Shown here one piece after another: positions 1 to 5,972 of a stretch of 5,972 nucleotides of DNA (position 1 is its first letter; the number at the start of each line of letters is the position of its first letter). The stretch is from Tannerellaceae bacterium. GTDB lineage: Bacteria; Bacteroidota; Bacteroidia; Bacteroidales; Tannerellaceae. The position numbers were made by a program, and so were the translations under genes. The notes under the pieces are model-generated. The model searched no databases, had not been told where the DNA came from, and saw nothing but the letters and a program-made list of their open reading frames with translations. Where the stretch lies: NCBI GenBank assembly GCA_020860805.1, contig JAJBTP010000161.1, positions 1 through 5,972 on the forward strand. Direction: 5' to 3'.

Positions 1-57
1 AAACCTGGACAAAATATGCTTTTGAATATTTGCAAGAGACTTAGAATTCACCCCTAA

Positions 58-73
58 CCCCTCTTAAGAGGGG
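58..73. repeat. 16-base perfect palindrome next to a CCCCTAACCCCTCT repeat
   Basis: CCCCTCTTAAGAGGGG is its own reverse complement. It overlaps a C-rich string, CACCCCTAACCCCTCT (49-64), which recurs in inverted orientation at 5474-5489. No T-run follows on either strand, so it is a poor intrinsic terminator. It is more likely part of a dispersed intergenic repeat. Function unknown. Confidence 0.6.
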
Positions 74-177
74 AAAGTGCATAAAATCAACACCTTACAA
101 TCTTGCACCATTTAATACAGAAGTTGCCCAAAAAGTAGCGAATAAGAGAATGACAGCTCATTAGATTTGAAACCTAT

Positions 178-216
178 CTCTGCGTTATTCTGCGCTAATC
201 TGCGTAATCAGCGTCC
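178..216. repeat. CTGCG-type short tandem repeat cluster, left copy
   Basis: Four imperfect units of 9-10 bases follow one another (CTGCGTTAT, CTGCGCTAAT, CTGCGTAAT, CAGCGTCC). The last 17 bases, 200-216, match 2997-3013 in the second intergenic copy with one mismatch and the same orientation. The cluster lies 3' of the leftward dehydrogenase gene. It does not read as part of a gene in either direction and is probably a dispersed intergenic repeat family. The rest of 1-277 shows no convincing gene. Confidence 0.55.
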
Positions 217-277
217 GCTACCTCTCAGACAACCTCATAAGTACAAAAAAATTCATATGCAGTTCCTCAGAACCTTC

Positions 278-1037
278 TTATTTTGCCAGATATCCACCGT
301 CAACCGGATAATAGGCACCGTTACAGAAAGAGGCACGGTCACTACTCAGCCACAATACCAAATCCACGATTTCCTCTATTTTACCCAGACAGCCCATCGG
401 ATGCTTCTCTACCAGAAAATCATATTCTTCCTTATTACTGGTCAGCCCCTTTGTCAGGCTGGTTTCAACGAAACCCGGACCTACCGAATTGGCACGGATA
501 TTTTGCTGGCCATATTCCAGCGCTACATTCTTAGTCAACCCAATCACCCCATGCTTGGCAGCCACATACGCACACGAACCGGCAAACCCTACTTCTCCCA
601 GGATAGAAGCCATGTTCACAATCACACCACCCCCCCCCGCTTTTCAGCATTTCAGGAATCTGGTAATGCATACCATAAAATACACTCGAAAGATTAATCC
701 GGATTACTTTATCCCATGAATCAATAGGATACTCACCAATCGGAGCATTAGCACCCCCTATGCCGGCATTATTAAAAGCAATATCCAGTTTGCCGTATTG
801 TTTAACCGTCTGTTTAACCAGGTTTTCACAATCAGCCGGGCTGGAAACATCTGCTTTTACAAAAATAGCATCACCACCTGCCTCCTGAATAGCCCGGGCA
901 GTGGCTTCCCCATGATCTACCACTATATCCGAAACCACCACTTTAGCACCTTCCTGTGCATAGAGTTTAGACATAGCTTCCCCGAAACCGGAACCCCCTC
1001 CGGTAACGATAGCAATTTTTCCTTCTAACTGTTTCAT
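278..1037 (-). pseudogene. Short-chain dehydrogenase/reductase (SDR), frameshifted in a poly-G run
   Basis: This is a classical SDR, an NAD(P)-dependent cytosolic oxidoreductase. Removing one G from the run at 630-638 restores a 252-residue protein, the usual SDR length. The restored protein has the nucleotide-binding motif TGGGSGFG (12-19), Asp37 at the end of strand 2 (suggesting NAD preference), NNAG (89-92), Asn115, Ser144 and YVAAK with Tyr157 and Lys161. The catalytic tetrad is therefore complete. It ends with the normal SDR tail (NGAYYPVDGGYLAK). As written, translation leaves frame after Gly136 and stops at 531, losing Ser, Tyr and Lys. The start is ATG at 1037, with an A-rich leader inside a dyad; the open frame extends further upstream, but only without SDR homology. 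The gene follows ugd in the same direction after 68 bases, with no clear promoter in between. Glucose 1-dehydrogenase-like and 3-oxoacyl-ACP-reductase-like relatives are both possible; the substrate cannot be read from sequence. The frameshift may be sequencing error or slippage. Confidence 0.88.
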
Positions 1038-1076
1038 TTCGTTTATTATTAAAATTCTCTCTATATAATAAACGAA
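1038..1076 (-). promoter_or_regulatory. 12-base inverted repeat abutting the SDR start codon
   Basis: TTCGTTTATTAT (1038-1049) and ATAATAAACGAA (1065-1076) are perfect reverse complements separated by 15 bases. In the minus-strand message the second arm ends directly at the ATG (1037), and the loop carries a purine-rich AGAGAG. The dyad could be a leader hairpin that limits ribosome access, or an operator for a dimeric regulator. It does not look like a terminator, because no T-run follows. The dyad is certain; its function is inferred. Confidence 0.6.
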
Positions 1077-1105
1077 TGAGGTAGAAGGTTTAGTATCAAA
1101 CGGGC

Positions 1106-2422
1106 TTATTTTTTTCCGATACAATAGTAGGTAAAACCATTTTCGGTTAGTTCCCTCGCGTCATAAATATTACGTCCGTCAAACACAACCGGTTCCGACA
1201 TCAACTTATGTACAACCCGCCAGGAAGGCAGGCGGAACTCTTTCCATTCAGTGAGCAGCAAGATAGCATCCGCTTCTACAACCGTATCATAAATATCTCC
1301 GGAATAATGAATCTTATCCCCAAAAACACGCTTCGTCTCCTCCATAGCCGCAGGGTCATATACCCGCACCTCACACCCGGCATCCAGTAATTGCCGGATT
1401 AATACCAGCGATGGAGCCTCCCGGATATCATCCGTTTCCGGTTTGAAAGCCAGTCCCCAGACAGCAATCCGTTTGCCGGACAGAATCCCATTATAATACG
1501 TACGAAGTTTATGGAATAAAACAGATTTTTGCTTTTCGTTCACCTCTTCCACCGCTTTCAGGATACGCATATCATACCGGTTTTCCGCAGCGGTCTGAAT
1601 CAACGCTTTCACATCTTTGGGAAAACAGGAACCCCCATACCCACAGCCGGGATAAAGAAACCGGTTGCCAATCCGCTTATCCGAACCAATCCCTTTCCGG
1701 ACCATATTCACATCAGCCCCTACCAGTTCACACAGGTTTGCCATGTCGTTCATAAAACTGATACGGGTGGCCAGCATGGCATTCGCTGCATATTTAGTCA
1801 TTTCTGCGGAAGGAATATCCATAAAGATAACCCGGAAATTATTCAACAGGAAAGGACGGTACAGGCGGCTCATCATCTCTTTGGCCTTCTCCGTTTCCAC
1901 CCCTACAACAACCCGGTCGGGACTCATGAAATCTTTAATAGCAGCCCCTTCTTTCAGAAACTCAGGATTCGAAGCAATATCAAAAGGAATCGTAACCCCC
2001 CGTTTAGCCAGCTCACCGGCAATGGTCTGTCTGATTTTTTCAGCCGTACCCACCGGAACAGTACTTTTGGTAACCACCAGCAGATACTGATTCATATAGC
2101 AACCAATCTCCTTCGCAACAGCCAGTACATGCTTCAGGTCAGCACTCCCGTCTTCATCCGGAGGCGTACCTACCGCACAAAACAGCACCTCAATCTCAGG
2201 TAAAACCTCCTGTAAATTATAGGTGAAATGTAACCGCCCGGCCTGCGTGTTACGGGTAACCATTTCCTCCAGGCCCGGCTCATAAATGGGAATTATACCC
2301 TGTTTCAGTCTACTGATTTTTGATTCATCAATATCCACACAGTACACCTCCGTTCCCATCTCTGCAAAACAGGCACCGGTTACCAATCCCACATACCCAC
2401 TTCCTACGATTGCTATTTTCAT
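1106..2422 (-). CDS. ugd: UDP-glucose 6-dehydrogenase
   Basis: The enzyme oxidises UDP-glucose twice with NAD to UDP-glucuronate, a cytosolic precursor for capsule, exopolysaccharide and lipopolysaccharide sugars. The 438 residues match the full family length. An N-terminal Rossmann domain opens with GSGYVGLVTG (7-16). Active-site motifs include TKSTVPVG (118-125, Thr118), NPEFLKEG (152-159, Glu154 and Glu158) and EMTKYAANAM (207-216, Lys210 and Asn214). GYGGSCFPKD (261-270) contains the catalytic Cys266 and Asp270. The C-terminal UDP-binding domain contains WGLAFKPETDDIREAPS (322-338). All key residues are present, so it should be active. The ATG at 2422 lies about 20 bases below a likely transcription start. 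The frameshifted dehydrogenase gene follows it. Other nucleotide-sugar 6-dehydrogenases, such as the UDP-ManNAc type, share the architecture, but the motif wording fits the UDP-glucose enzyme best. Confidence 0.96.
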   Translation of the reverse strand: MKIAIVGSGYVGLVTGACFAEMGTEVYCVDIDESKISRLKQGIIPIYEPGLEEMVTRNTQAGRLHFTYNLQEVLPEIEVLFCAVGTPPDEDGSADLKHVLAVAKEIGCYMNQYLLVVTKSTVPVGTAEKIRQTIAGELAKRGVTIPFDIASNPEFLKEGAAIKDFMSPDRVVVGVETEKAKEMMSRLYRPFLLNNFRVIFMDIPSAEMTKYAANAMLATRISFMNDMANLCELVGADVNMVRKGIGSDKRIGNRFLYPGCGYGGSCFPKDVKALIQTAAENRYDMRILKAVEEVNEKQKSVLFHKLRTYYNGILSGKRIAVWGLAFKPETDDIREAPSLVLIRQLLDAGCEVRVYDPAAMEETKRVFGDKIHYSGDIYDTVVEADAILLLTEWKEFRLPSWRVVHKLMSEPVVFDGRNIYDARELTENGFTYYCIGKK

Positions 2423-2447
2423 CTCTTCTTATCTCTATGAATAAATG

Positions 2448-2480
2448 CAAAGATAAAATTTATTCATTAAACATACCGAA
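2448..2480 (-). promoter_or_regulatory. Bacteroidota-type promoter for ugd
   Basis: Read leftward, TATCTTTG (2455 to 2448) matches the -7 consensus TAnnTTTG exactly. TTCG (2480 to 2477), 21 bases upstream, is a one-mismatch -33 element lying inside the 2473-2486 palindrome. Transcription would start near 2443, giving a leader of about 20 bases before the ugd ATG. Confidence 0.55.
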
Positions 2481-2486
2481 CGGTAT
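2473..2486. promoter_or_regulatory. Palindromic operator candidate between divergent genes
   Basis: ATACCG-AA-CGGTAT is a perfect 6-base dyad with a 2-base centre. A further AAA/TTT pairing lies outside one mismatched pair (2469-2471 with 2488-2490). It overlaps the weak leftward -33 and touches the rightward -33. A dimeric repressor bound here, for example a TetR-type protein, could control both directions. No regulator gene is present in the window, so the binding protein is unknown. Confidence 0.45.
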
Positions 2487-2487
2487 A

Positions 2488-2519
2488 TTTGAATTAAAGA
2501 AAAGAAACCCGTACCTTTG
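2488..2519 (+). promoter_or_regulatory. Bacteroidota-type promoter for the His-rich protein and receptor
   Basis: TTTG (2488-2491) and TACCTTTG (2512-2519) are exact matches to the -33 and -7 consensus, with the expected spacing of 20 bases. Transcription should start near 2525. A TTG start codon at 2517 would lie inside this promoter, so the next gene most likely starts at GTG 2541. No comparable promoter was found just before the receptor gene. Confidence 0.7.
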
Positions 2520-2540
2520 CAGGCCATTAAAACGTTGAGA

Positions 2541-2912
2541 GTGAAACGGGTTCTTTTGATATATGGGAAATACTTTGTTCTGATACTTTATATAGCCTAT
2601 TATGGAAGTATCCTTTTCTTTTCACATCTGCATATAGATGAGAGCGGAATCTATACCCATTCACATCCGTTTCAATCCTCCCGGGAAAACGAACCCCATC
2701 AGCATGATTCGTCTCCTGCACTACAACTAATAAACGATTTATCTACTTTCCAGATAGATGGAAACGGGATAGAAATCTATTCCATCCATCGTTTTATTCC
2801 GCCTGTCCTGAACGTAATCTGCACTACTGATACAGCAGCTAATACCACATCCTGTTTTACTCGCTATTCCCTGCGAGCCCCACCGAAAGAACATATTTCT
2901 ACCGCTGCTTGA
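2541..2912 (+). CDS. Small His-rich membrane-anchored protein upstream of the receptor
   Basis: The product is 123 residues from GTG at 2541, a start chosen because the promoter -7 box ends at 2519. TTG 2535 is an alternative. A basic start (MKR) is followed by one hydrophobic segment (about 4-28), which may be an uncleaved anchor or a signal sequence. Next comes a histidine-rich stretch (HLH at 29-31, THSHPF at 39-44, HQH at 53-55), then a polar region and the tail RYSLRAPP (108-115). The histidines probably face the periplasm and could bind a metal or heme. From memory, similar short proteins with a HSHPF motif occur in Bacteroidota next to TonB-dependent receptors. I know no established function or family name. 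The receptor follows after 156 bases without a visible promoter, so the two are probably one transcript. Confidence 0.7.
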   Translation: MKRVLLIYGKYFVLILYIAYYGSILFFSHLHIDESGIYTHSHPFQSSRENEPHQHDSSPALQLINDLSTFQIDGNGIEIYSIHRFIPPVLNVICTTDTAANTTSCFTRYSLRAPPKEHISTAA

Positions 2913-2976
2913 GGTTTGCAAGCTGGAGTATAAACAGAAACACAGATTTTCTATTTAAAGAAAAAGAAAATATTCT

Positions 2977-3014
2977 TCTGCGTCAATCTGTGTGCTCTGC
3001 GTAATCTGCGTCCC
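2977..3014. repeat. CTGCG-type short tandem repeat cluster, right copy
   Basis: Imperfect units TCTGCGTCAA, TCTGTGTG, CTCTGCGTAA and TCTGCGTCC sit between the His-rich gene and the receptor. They match the cluster at 178-216 in unit and orientation; 17 bases agree with one mismatch. If the genes form one transcript, this lies in the untranslated spacer. Confidence 0.55.
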
Positions 3015-3031
3015 CTATACGCTTTATCAGA

Positions 3032-3055
3032 AAACAAACGACTAAACAAACGACT
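3032..3055 (+). repeat. Perfect 12-base tandem duplication before the receptor start
   Basis: AAACAAACGACT occurs twice back to back (3032-3043 and 3044-3055), ending 13 bases before the receptor ATG at 3069. It lies in the leader, where a Bacteroidota A-rich translation enhancer would be. It could be a recent slippage duplication or a binding site in two copies. Confidence 0.7.
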
Positions 3056-3068
3056 TATAAAATTATCA

Positions 3069-5394
3069 ATGAATAAATATCTATCCATACTGATAGGTGT
3101 ATGCTTATGTATACCTGTCTTACAAGGTGCGGAAACACCCACATTAAACCCTTCAGACGCCAACATTGTAGGACATATCCTGGACAAAAGAACAGGCGAA
3201 CATTTATCCTATATGAATATTTTCCTGCAAGGTACTACCATCGGAACCATGACGGATGCCACAGGACATTATTACCTGAAAAACCTGCCGGAAGGTACTT
3301 TCACCCTGGTGATGAAATCCGTAGGATATAAAACAATTGAAAGAAAAGTAACCCTCAAAAAAGGAAAAACAATTGAAATCAACCTGGATGCCGAAGAAGA
3401 TGTCATTGCCCTGGACGGAGTGGTCGTTTCGGCCAACCGGAACGAAACCACCCGCCGCCTGGCCCCTTCACTGGTCAATGTATTGGATGCAAGAGTTTTT
3501 GATATCACCCATTCCACTTCATTGGCCGACGGATTAAATTTCCAGCCGGGTGTACGGGTCGAAAATAATTGCCAGAACTGCGGATTCCAGCAGATACGCA
3601 TTAACGGCCTGGAAGGCCCTTATACCCAAATCCTGGTAGACAGCCGTCCGATATTCAGTGCCTTAACAGGCGTATATGGTATTGAGCAGATTCCGGCCAA
3701 CATGATTGAACGGGTAGAAGTGATGCGGGGAGGAGGTTCCGCCCTGTTCGGTTCGTCGGCAATTGCCGGTACGGTCAACATCATCACCAAAGAACCCCTG
3801 CGCAACTCAGCCCAATTCGGACGCTCGCTGACCATGATAGGAGGCTCACGCCCGGACAATAATACCACCCTGAATGCTTCCCTGGTGACCGACGACCATA
3901 AAGCCGGGATTTATATTTTCGGCCAGAACCGCCAGCGCGCTTCTTACGACCACGACGGCGACGGATATACGGAGTTAGGAAAACTGGAAGCGAAAACCGT
4001 AGGGCTCCGTTCCTATCTGAAAACCAGTAACTATTCTAAAATAACCCTTGAATACCATTCCATCTCAGAGTTTCGCCGGGGGGGGTAACCTGTTGCACCT
4101 GCAACCGCACGAAACCAATATTACCGAACAAACCGACCATAACATAAACGGCGGAGGGCTGAAATACGATATTTTCACCCGTGATTATAAACACCGCGTC
4201 AACATCTATACATCGGCCCAACATACCAACCGGAAAAGCTACTATGGAGCCGATTTCAATGAAAATGCCTACGGACGGACAACCGATTTGACCTTTGTAG
4301 GAGGAACCCAATACTCGTATGAGTCCGGCCATTGCCTCTTTATGCCGGCCGAATTCACCGGAGGAGCCGAGTTTACCTACGATGATTTGCAGGACCAGAT
4401 GTTAGGGTACGGCCGTGTGATTGACCAGACAGTACGTATCGGAAGTTTATTTCTGCAAAACGAATGGCGCAATGCCCGTTGGAGTTTCCTTATCGGAGGC
4501 CGGCTGGATAAACACAACCTGATTAAAAATGTCATTCTCAGCCCACGTGCCAATATCCGTTATAATCCGACAGTCGATATCAACCTGCGTCTTTCCTATT
4601 CCAGTGGCTTCCGGGCACCCCAGGCATTTGATGAAGATTTACACGTAACAGCGATGGAAGGAAGTGTAGCCCTGATTCGCCTGGCTGAAGATTTAAAAGA
4701 AGAAAAATCCAATAGCCTGAGTGCTTCGGCCGACTTCTATAAAACCTTTGGAGCCGTGCAGACCAATTTCCTGGTAGAAGGATTTTATACCGACTTACGC
4801 AATGTCTTTGTGATAGATAAAATAGAACCGGACGAGGAAGAAGAGATAAACGAAGACCTCGAAGAGAGTCTGACCTGGGAGCGGCGTAATGCCAAAGGCG
4901 CAACCGTAATGGGTATTAACCTGGAAGCCAAAGCAGCCTACGCCTGGATACAGATACAGGCAGGAGCCACTATCCAGCGGAGCCGGTACAAAGAGCCCGA
5001 AGCCTGGAGTGATGATGAAAACTATATCCCTCAGAAGAAAATGTTCCGTTCGCCGGACTTCTATGGCTACTTTACATCCACCTTCAACCCGGTAAAGCAG
5101 TTAAACATTGCACTGCCCGGAACCTATACCGGCAGTATGCTCATGCAACACAATAAAGGCTATATCGAATACGACAGGGATGAAAAAACACCCGGATTTT
5201 TTGATATGAATGTCAAAGTCTCCTATGATATACCCGTTACCAAAGCAGTCACCATGTAAGTGTACGGAGGCGTACAAAACCTTTTTAACGCTTTCCAGAA
5301 AGACTTTGATAAAGACGAGCTCCGGGATTCCGGCTATATTTACGACCCAACCCTCCCCCGCAGTTATTTCATAGGATGCAAATTCAACTATTAA
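3069..5394 (+). pseudogene. TonB-dependent outer-membrane receptor, one frameshift and one in-frame stop
   Basis: Receptors of this type import heme, siderophores, cobalamin or other ligands across the outer membrane using TonB energy. The first part has a signal peptide (1 to about 21, cleaved near QGA-E), a CarboxypepD_reg-like beta domain (about 32-108), a TonB-box-like LDGVVVSA (115-122) and a plug domain (about 125-245). The plug includes NNCQNCGFQQIRINGLEG and ERVEVMRGGGSALFGS. Barrel sequence follows, with a calcium-loop-like DHDGDG (294-299). The eight-G run at 4078-4085 shifts the frame and ends the first part after 339 residues (stop 4086-4088). With seven Gs it continues EFRRGGNLLHLQPHE into the barrel, including SGFRAPQAFDEDLH and an acidic loop with DEEEE near 4830-4870. 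An in-frame TAA at 5257-5259 then cuts off the last 44 residues, which end in the aromatic KFNY expected for barrel assembly. The repaired length is about 774. The fold is secure; the ligand is not. HmuR-like heme receptors are one candidate because of the FRAP motif. Confidence 0.9.
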
Positions 5395-5396
5395 CC

Positions 5397-5480
5397 CCCC
5401 CCTAAAGAGACTGTGTAAAAACTAAACTATAAAATCGAAAAAGTTACAACGAGAGTTTTTACACAGGCTCTGGAGAGGGG
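5397..5480. repeat. Long imperfect hairpin with MITE-like 17-base inverted ends
   Basis: GAGACTGTGTAAAAACT (5407-5423) and AGTTTTTACACAGGCTC (5454-5470) are inverted repeats with one mismatch, separated by 30 bases. Pairing extends weakly outward to the C-run at 5397-5400 and the GGGG at 5477-5480. The ends resemble insertion-sequence terminal repeats, but no transposase is present and no target duplication is visible. It starts 2 bases after the receptor stop codon, so on RNA it could protect the 3' end or aid termination. Confidence 0.6.
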
Positions 5481-5489
5481 TTAGGGGTG
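5474..5489. repeat. Inverted second copy of CACCCCTAACCCCTCT
   Basis: AGAGGGGTTAGGGGTG is the exact reverse complement of 49-64. It adjoins the long hairpin, so hairpin and C-rich string may belong to one repeat family. Sixteen identical bases in low-complexity sequence are suggestive only. Confidence 0.5.
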
Positions 5490-5531
5490 TGTACCGATAT
5501 AATTATAGTAATTACTGTCTGTTCTAATGCG

Positions 5532-5567
5532 ATTCCCAATCAAGTTGGGAATGAAATCTGTTTTTTT
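5532..5567 (+). terminator. Possible intrinsic terminator downstream of the receptor
   Basis: ATTCCCAA (5532-5539) pairs perfectly with TTGGGAAT (5545-5552) around a 5-base loop. A run of seven T follows at 5561-5567. The T-run begins 8 bases after the stem, further than in a strong terminator, so efficiency is uncertain. The orientation fits the end of the rightward His-rich/receptor unit. The remainder of 5395-5633 shows no convincing gene. Confidence 0.45.
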
Positions 5568-5633
5568 ATTCTTTCTTTAAGTTGATGACATTGGCGAGGA
5601 CGATATGCCGGACAATGGGAGACATTCTTCTCA

Positions 5634-5924
5634 TCAGAGAATATTGAAAAACAGAAGTGCCAGAATGCGCCACCCTAAAAATAAGAGAGCAAGGTAAACA
5701 AGGGCAGCCTTTAATAGAAAATTTAAAAGTTTTCTACCCTTTGCTTCCGGTGTACTCATCTGGAGTCCTATCCAGGAAGCGCCGGCAAACAGCACCGGTA
5801 TTCCAAACCAATTATATATAATAGCATCGTATTCATCAATATCACGAATCCCTCCTATCAAATACAGCAGGATAGTTACTCCTATAATCCCATAAGCCAG
5901 TTTTTCAACATTATCAAACTTCAT
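5634..5924 (-). CDS. Small integral membrane protein of unknown function
   Basis: The product has 96 residues and I do not recognise a named family. Three hydrophobic segments are visible: about 10-26 (AYGIIGVTILLYLIGGI), 38-56 (NWFGIPVLFAGASWIGL) and 67-95 (leucine-rich, split by a GWR). An acidic link RDIDEYD (27-33) and a basic link KGRK (62-65) separate them. The short soluble parts leave no room for a catalytic domain. The ATG at 5924 is about 25 bases below a likely transcription start, which supports it as a real gene. It converges on the receptor unit and appears functionally separate from it. Most of the first upstream control element lies outside the window. Confidence is good that it is coding; no function is assigned. 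Confidence 0.75.
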   Translation of the reverse strand: MKFDNVEKLAYGIIGVTILLYLIGGIRDIDEYDAIIYNWFGIPVLFAGASWIGLQMSTPEAKGRKLLNFLLKAALVYLALLFLGWRILALLFFNIL

Positions 5925-5954
5925 TGTTTAAACGATTAAGTCTTTGTTTCTCCA

Positions 5955-5962
5955 CAAATATA
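5955..5962 (-). promoter_or_regulatory. Likely -7 box for the small membrane protein gene
   Basis: Read leftward, TATATTTG (5962 to 5955) fits TAnnTTTG exactly. The -33 element would fall near 5983, beyond the window, so the promoter is only half visible. Confidence 0.5.
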
Positions 5963-5972
5963 AATATATATC

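Noticed and set aside
162..169. TAGATTTG as a rightward -7 promoter box
   Set aside because: It matches TAnnTTTG, but there is no TTTG at the right distance upstream and no rightward gene follows.
178..216. CRISPR array in the CTGCG repeats
   Set aside because: Units are only about 10 bases with no spacers between them and there are no cas genes nearby.
245..276. Intrinsic terminator for the SDR
   Set aside because: A T-run exists on the minus strand (252-245), but the preceding stem is only 4 bases, too weak to call.
167..697. Rightward open frame of 176 codons opposite the SDR
   Set aside because: The composition is typical of an antisense frame, and the leftward strand encodes conserved SDR motifs.
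1038..1124. Longer N-terminus for the SDR starting upstream of 1037
   Set aside because: It would overlap the ugd 3' end and add residues without SDR character, while ATG 1037 gives the standard start MKQLEGKIAIVTGG.
1529..2203. Long rightward open frame opposite ugd
   Set aside because: It is a shadow of ugd: rich in His, Arg and Pro without domain character, while the opposite strand encodes a full enzyme with all active-site motifs.
2517..2540. Upstream TTG start for the His-rich protein
   Set aside because: The TTG overlaps the -7 box TACCTTTG and would precede the expected transcription start, so GTG at 2541 is preferred.
4580..4903. Leftward open frame inside the receptor
   Set aside because: It is an antisense shadow of barrel-coding sequence without recognisable motifs.

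Overview
The window looks like chromosomal DNA of a Bacteroidales-type bacterium (phylum Bacteroidota). The evidence is a TonB-dependent receptor with an N-terminal CarboxypepD_reg-like domain, start codons with A-rich leaders instead of strong Shine-Dalgarno sites, and three matches to the Bacteroidota -7 promoter box TAnnTTTG. One of those has a correctly spaced -33 TTTG. Genus cannot be fixed from the sequence alone; a gut or oral Bacteroidales is an inference.

Layout: 1-277 is intergenic and holds a short palindrome and a CTGCGTAA-type repeat cluster. On the minus strand follow a short-chain dehydrogenase/reductase gene (278-1037), broken by one extra G in a nine-G run, and an intact UDP-glucose 6-dehydrogenase gene (ugd, 1106-2422). 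These two run in the same direction 68 bases apart and may be co-transcribed from a promoter upstream of ugd. A divergent control region (2423-2540) carries opposing Bacteroidota promoters and a 14-base palindrome touching the -33 zone of both. Rightward lie a small His-rich membrane-anchored protein (2541-2912) and a TonB-dependent outer-membrane receptor (3069-5394). The receptor reading frame is broken twice: one extra G in an eight-G run, and an in-frame TAA that removes the last barrel strands. Beyond it are an 84-base imperfect hairpin with a MITE-like core, a terminator-like hairpin, and a leftward gene for a 96-residue membrane protein (5634-5924).

How the genes may work together: the His-rich protein and the receptor look like a two-gene uptake unit, probably for a metal, heme or a metal chelate. 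The pairing and the histidines suggest this; the substrate is not proven. ugd makes UDP-glucuronate for surface polysaccharide, and the dehydrogenase substrate is unknown. Two different genes each carry exactly one G too many in a poly-G run. That is either homopolymer sequencing error or genuine slipped-strand variation. The receptor's separate nonsense codon is not explained by slippage and favours true decay, unless it too is an error.
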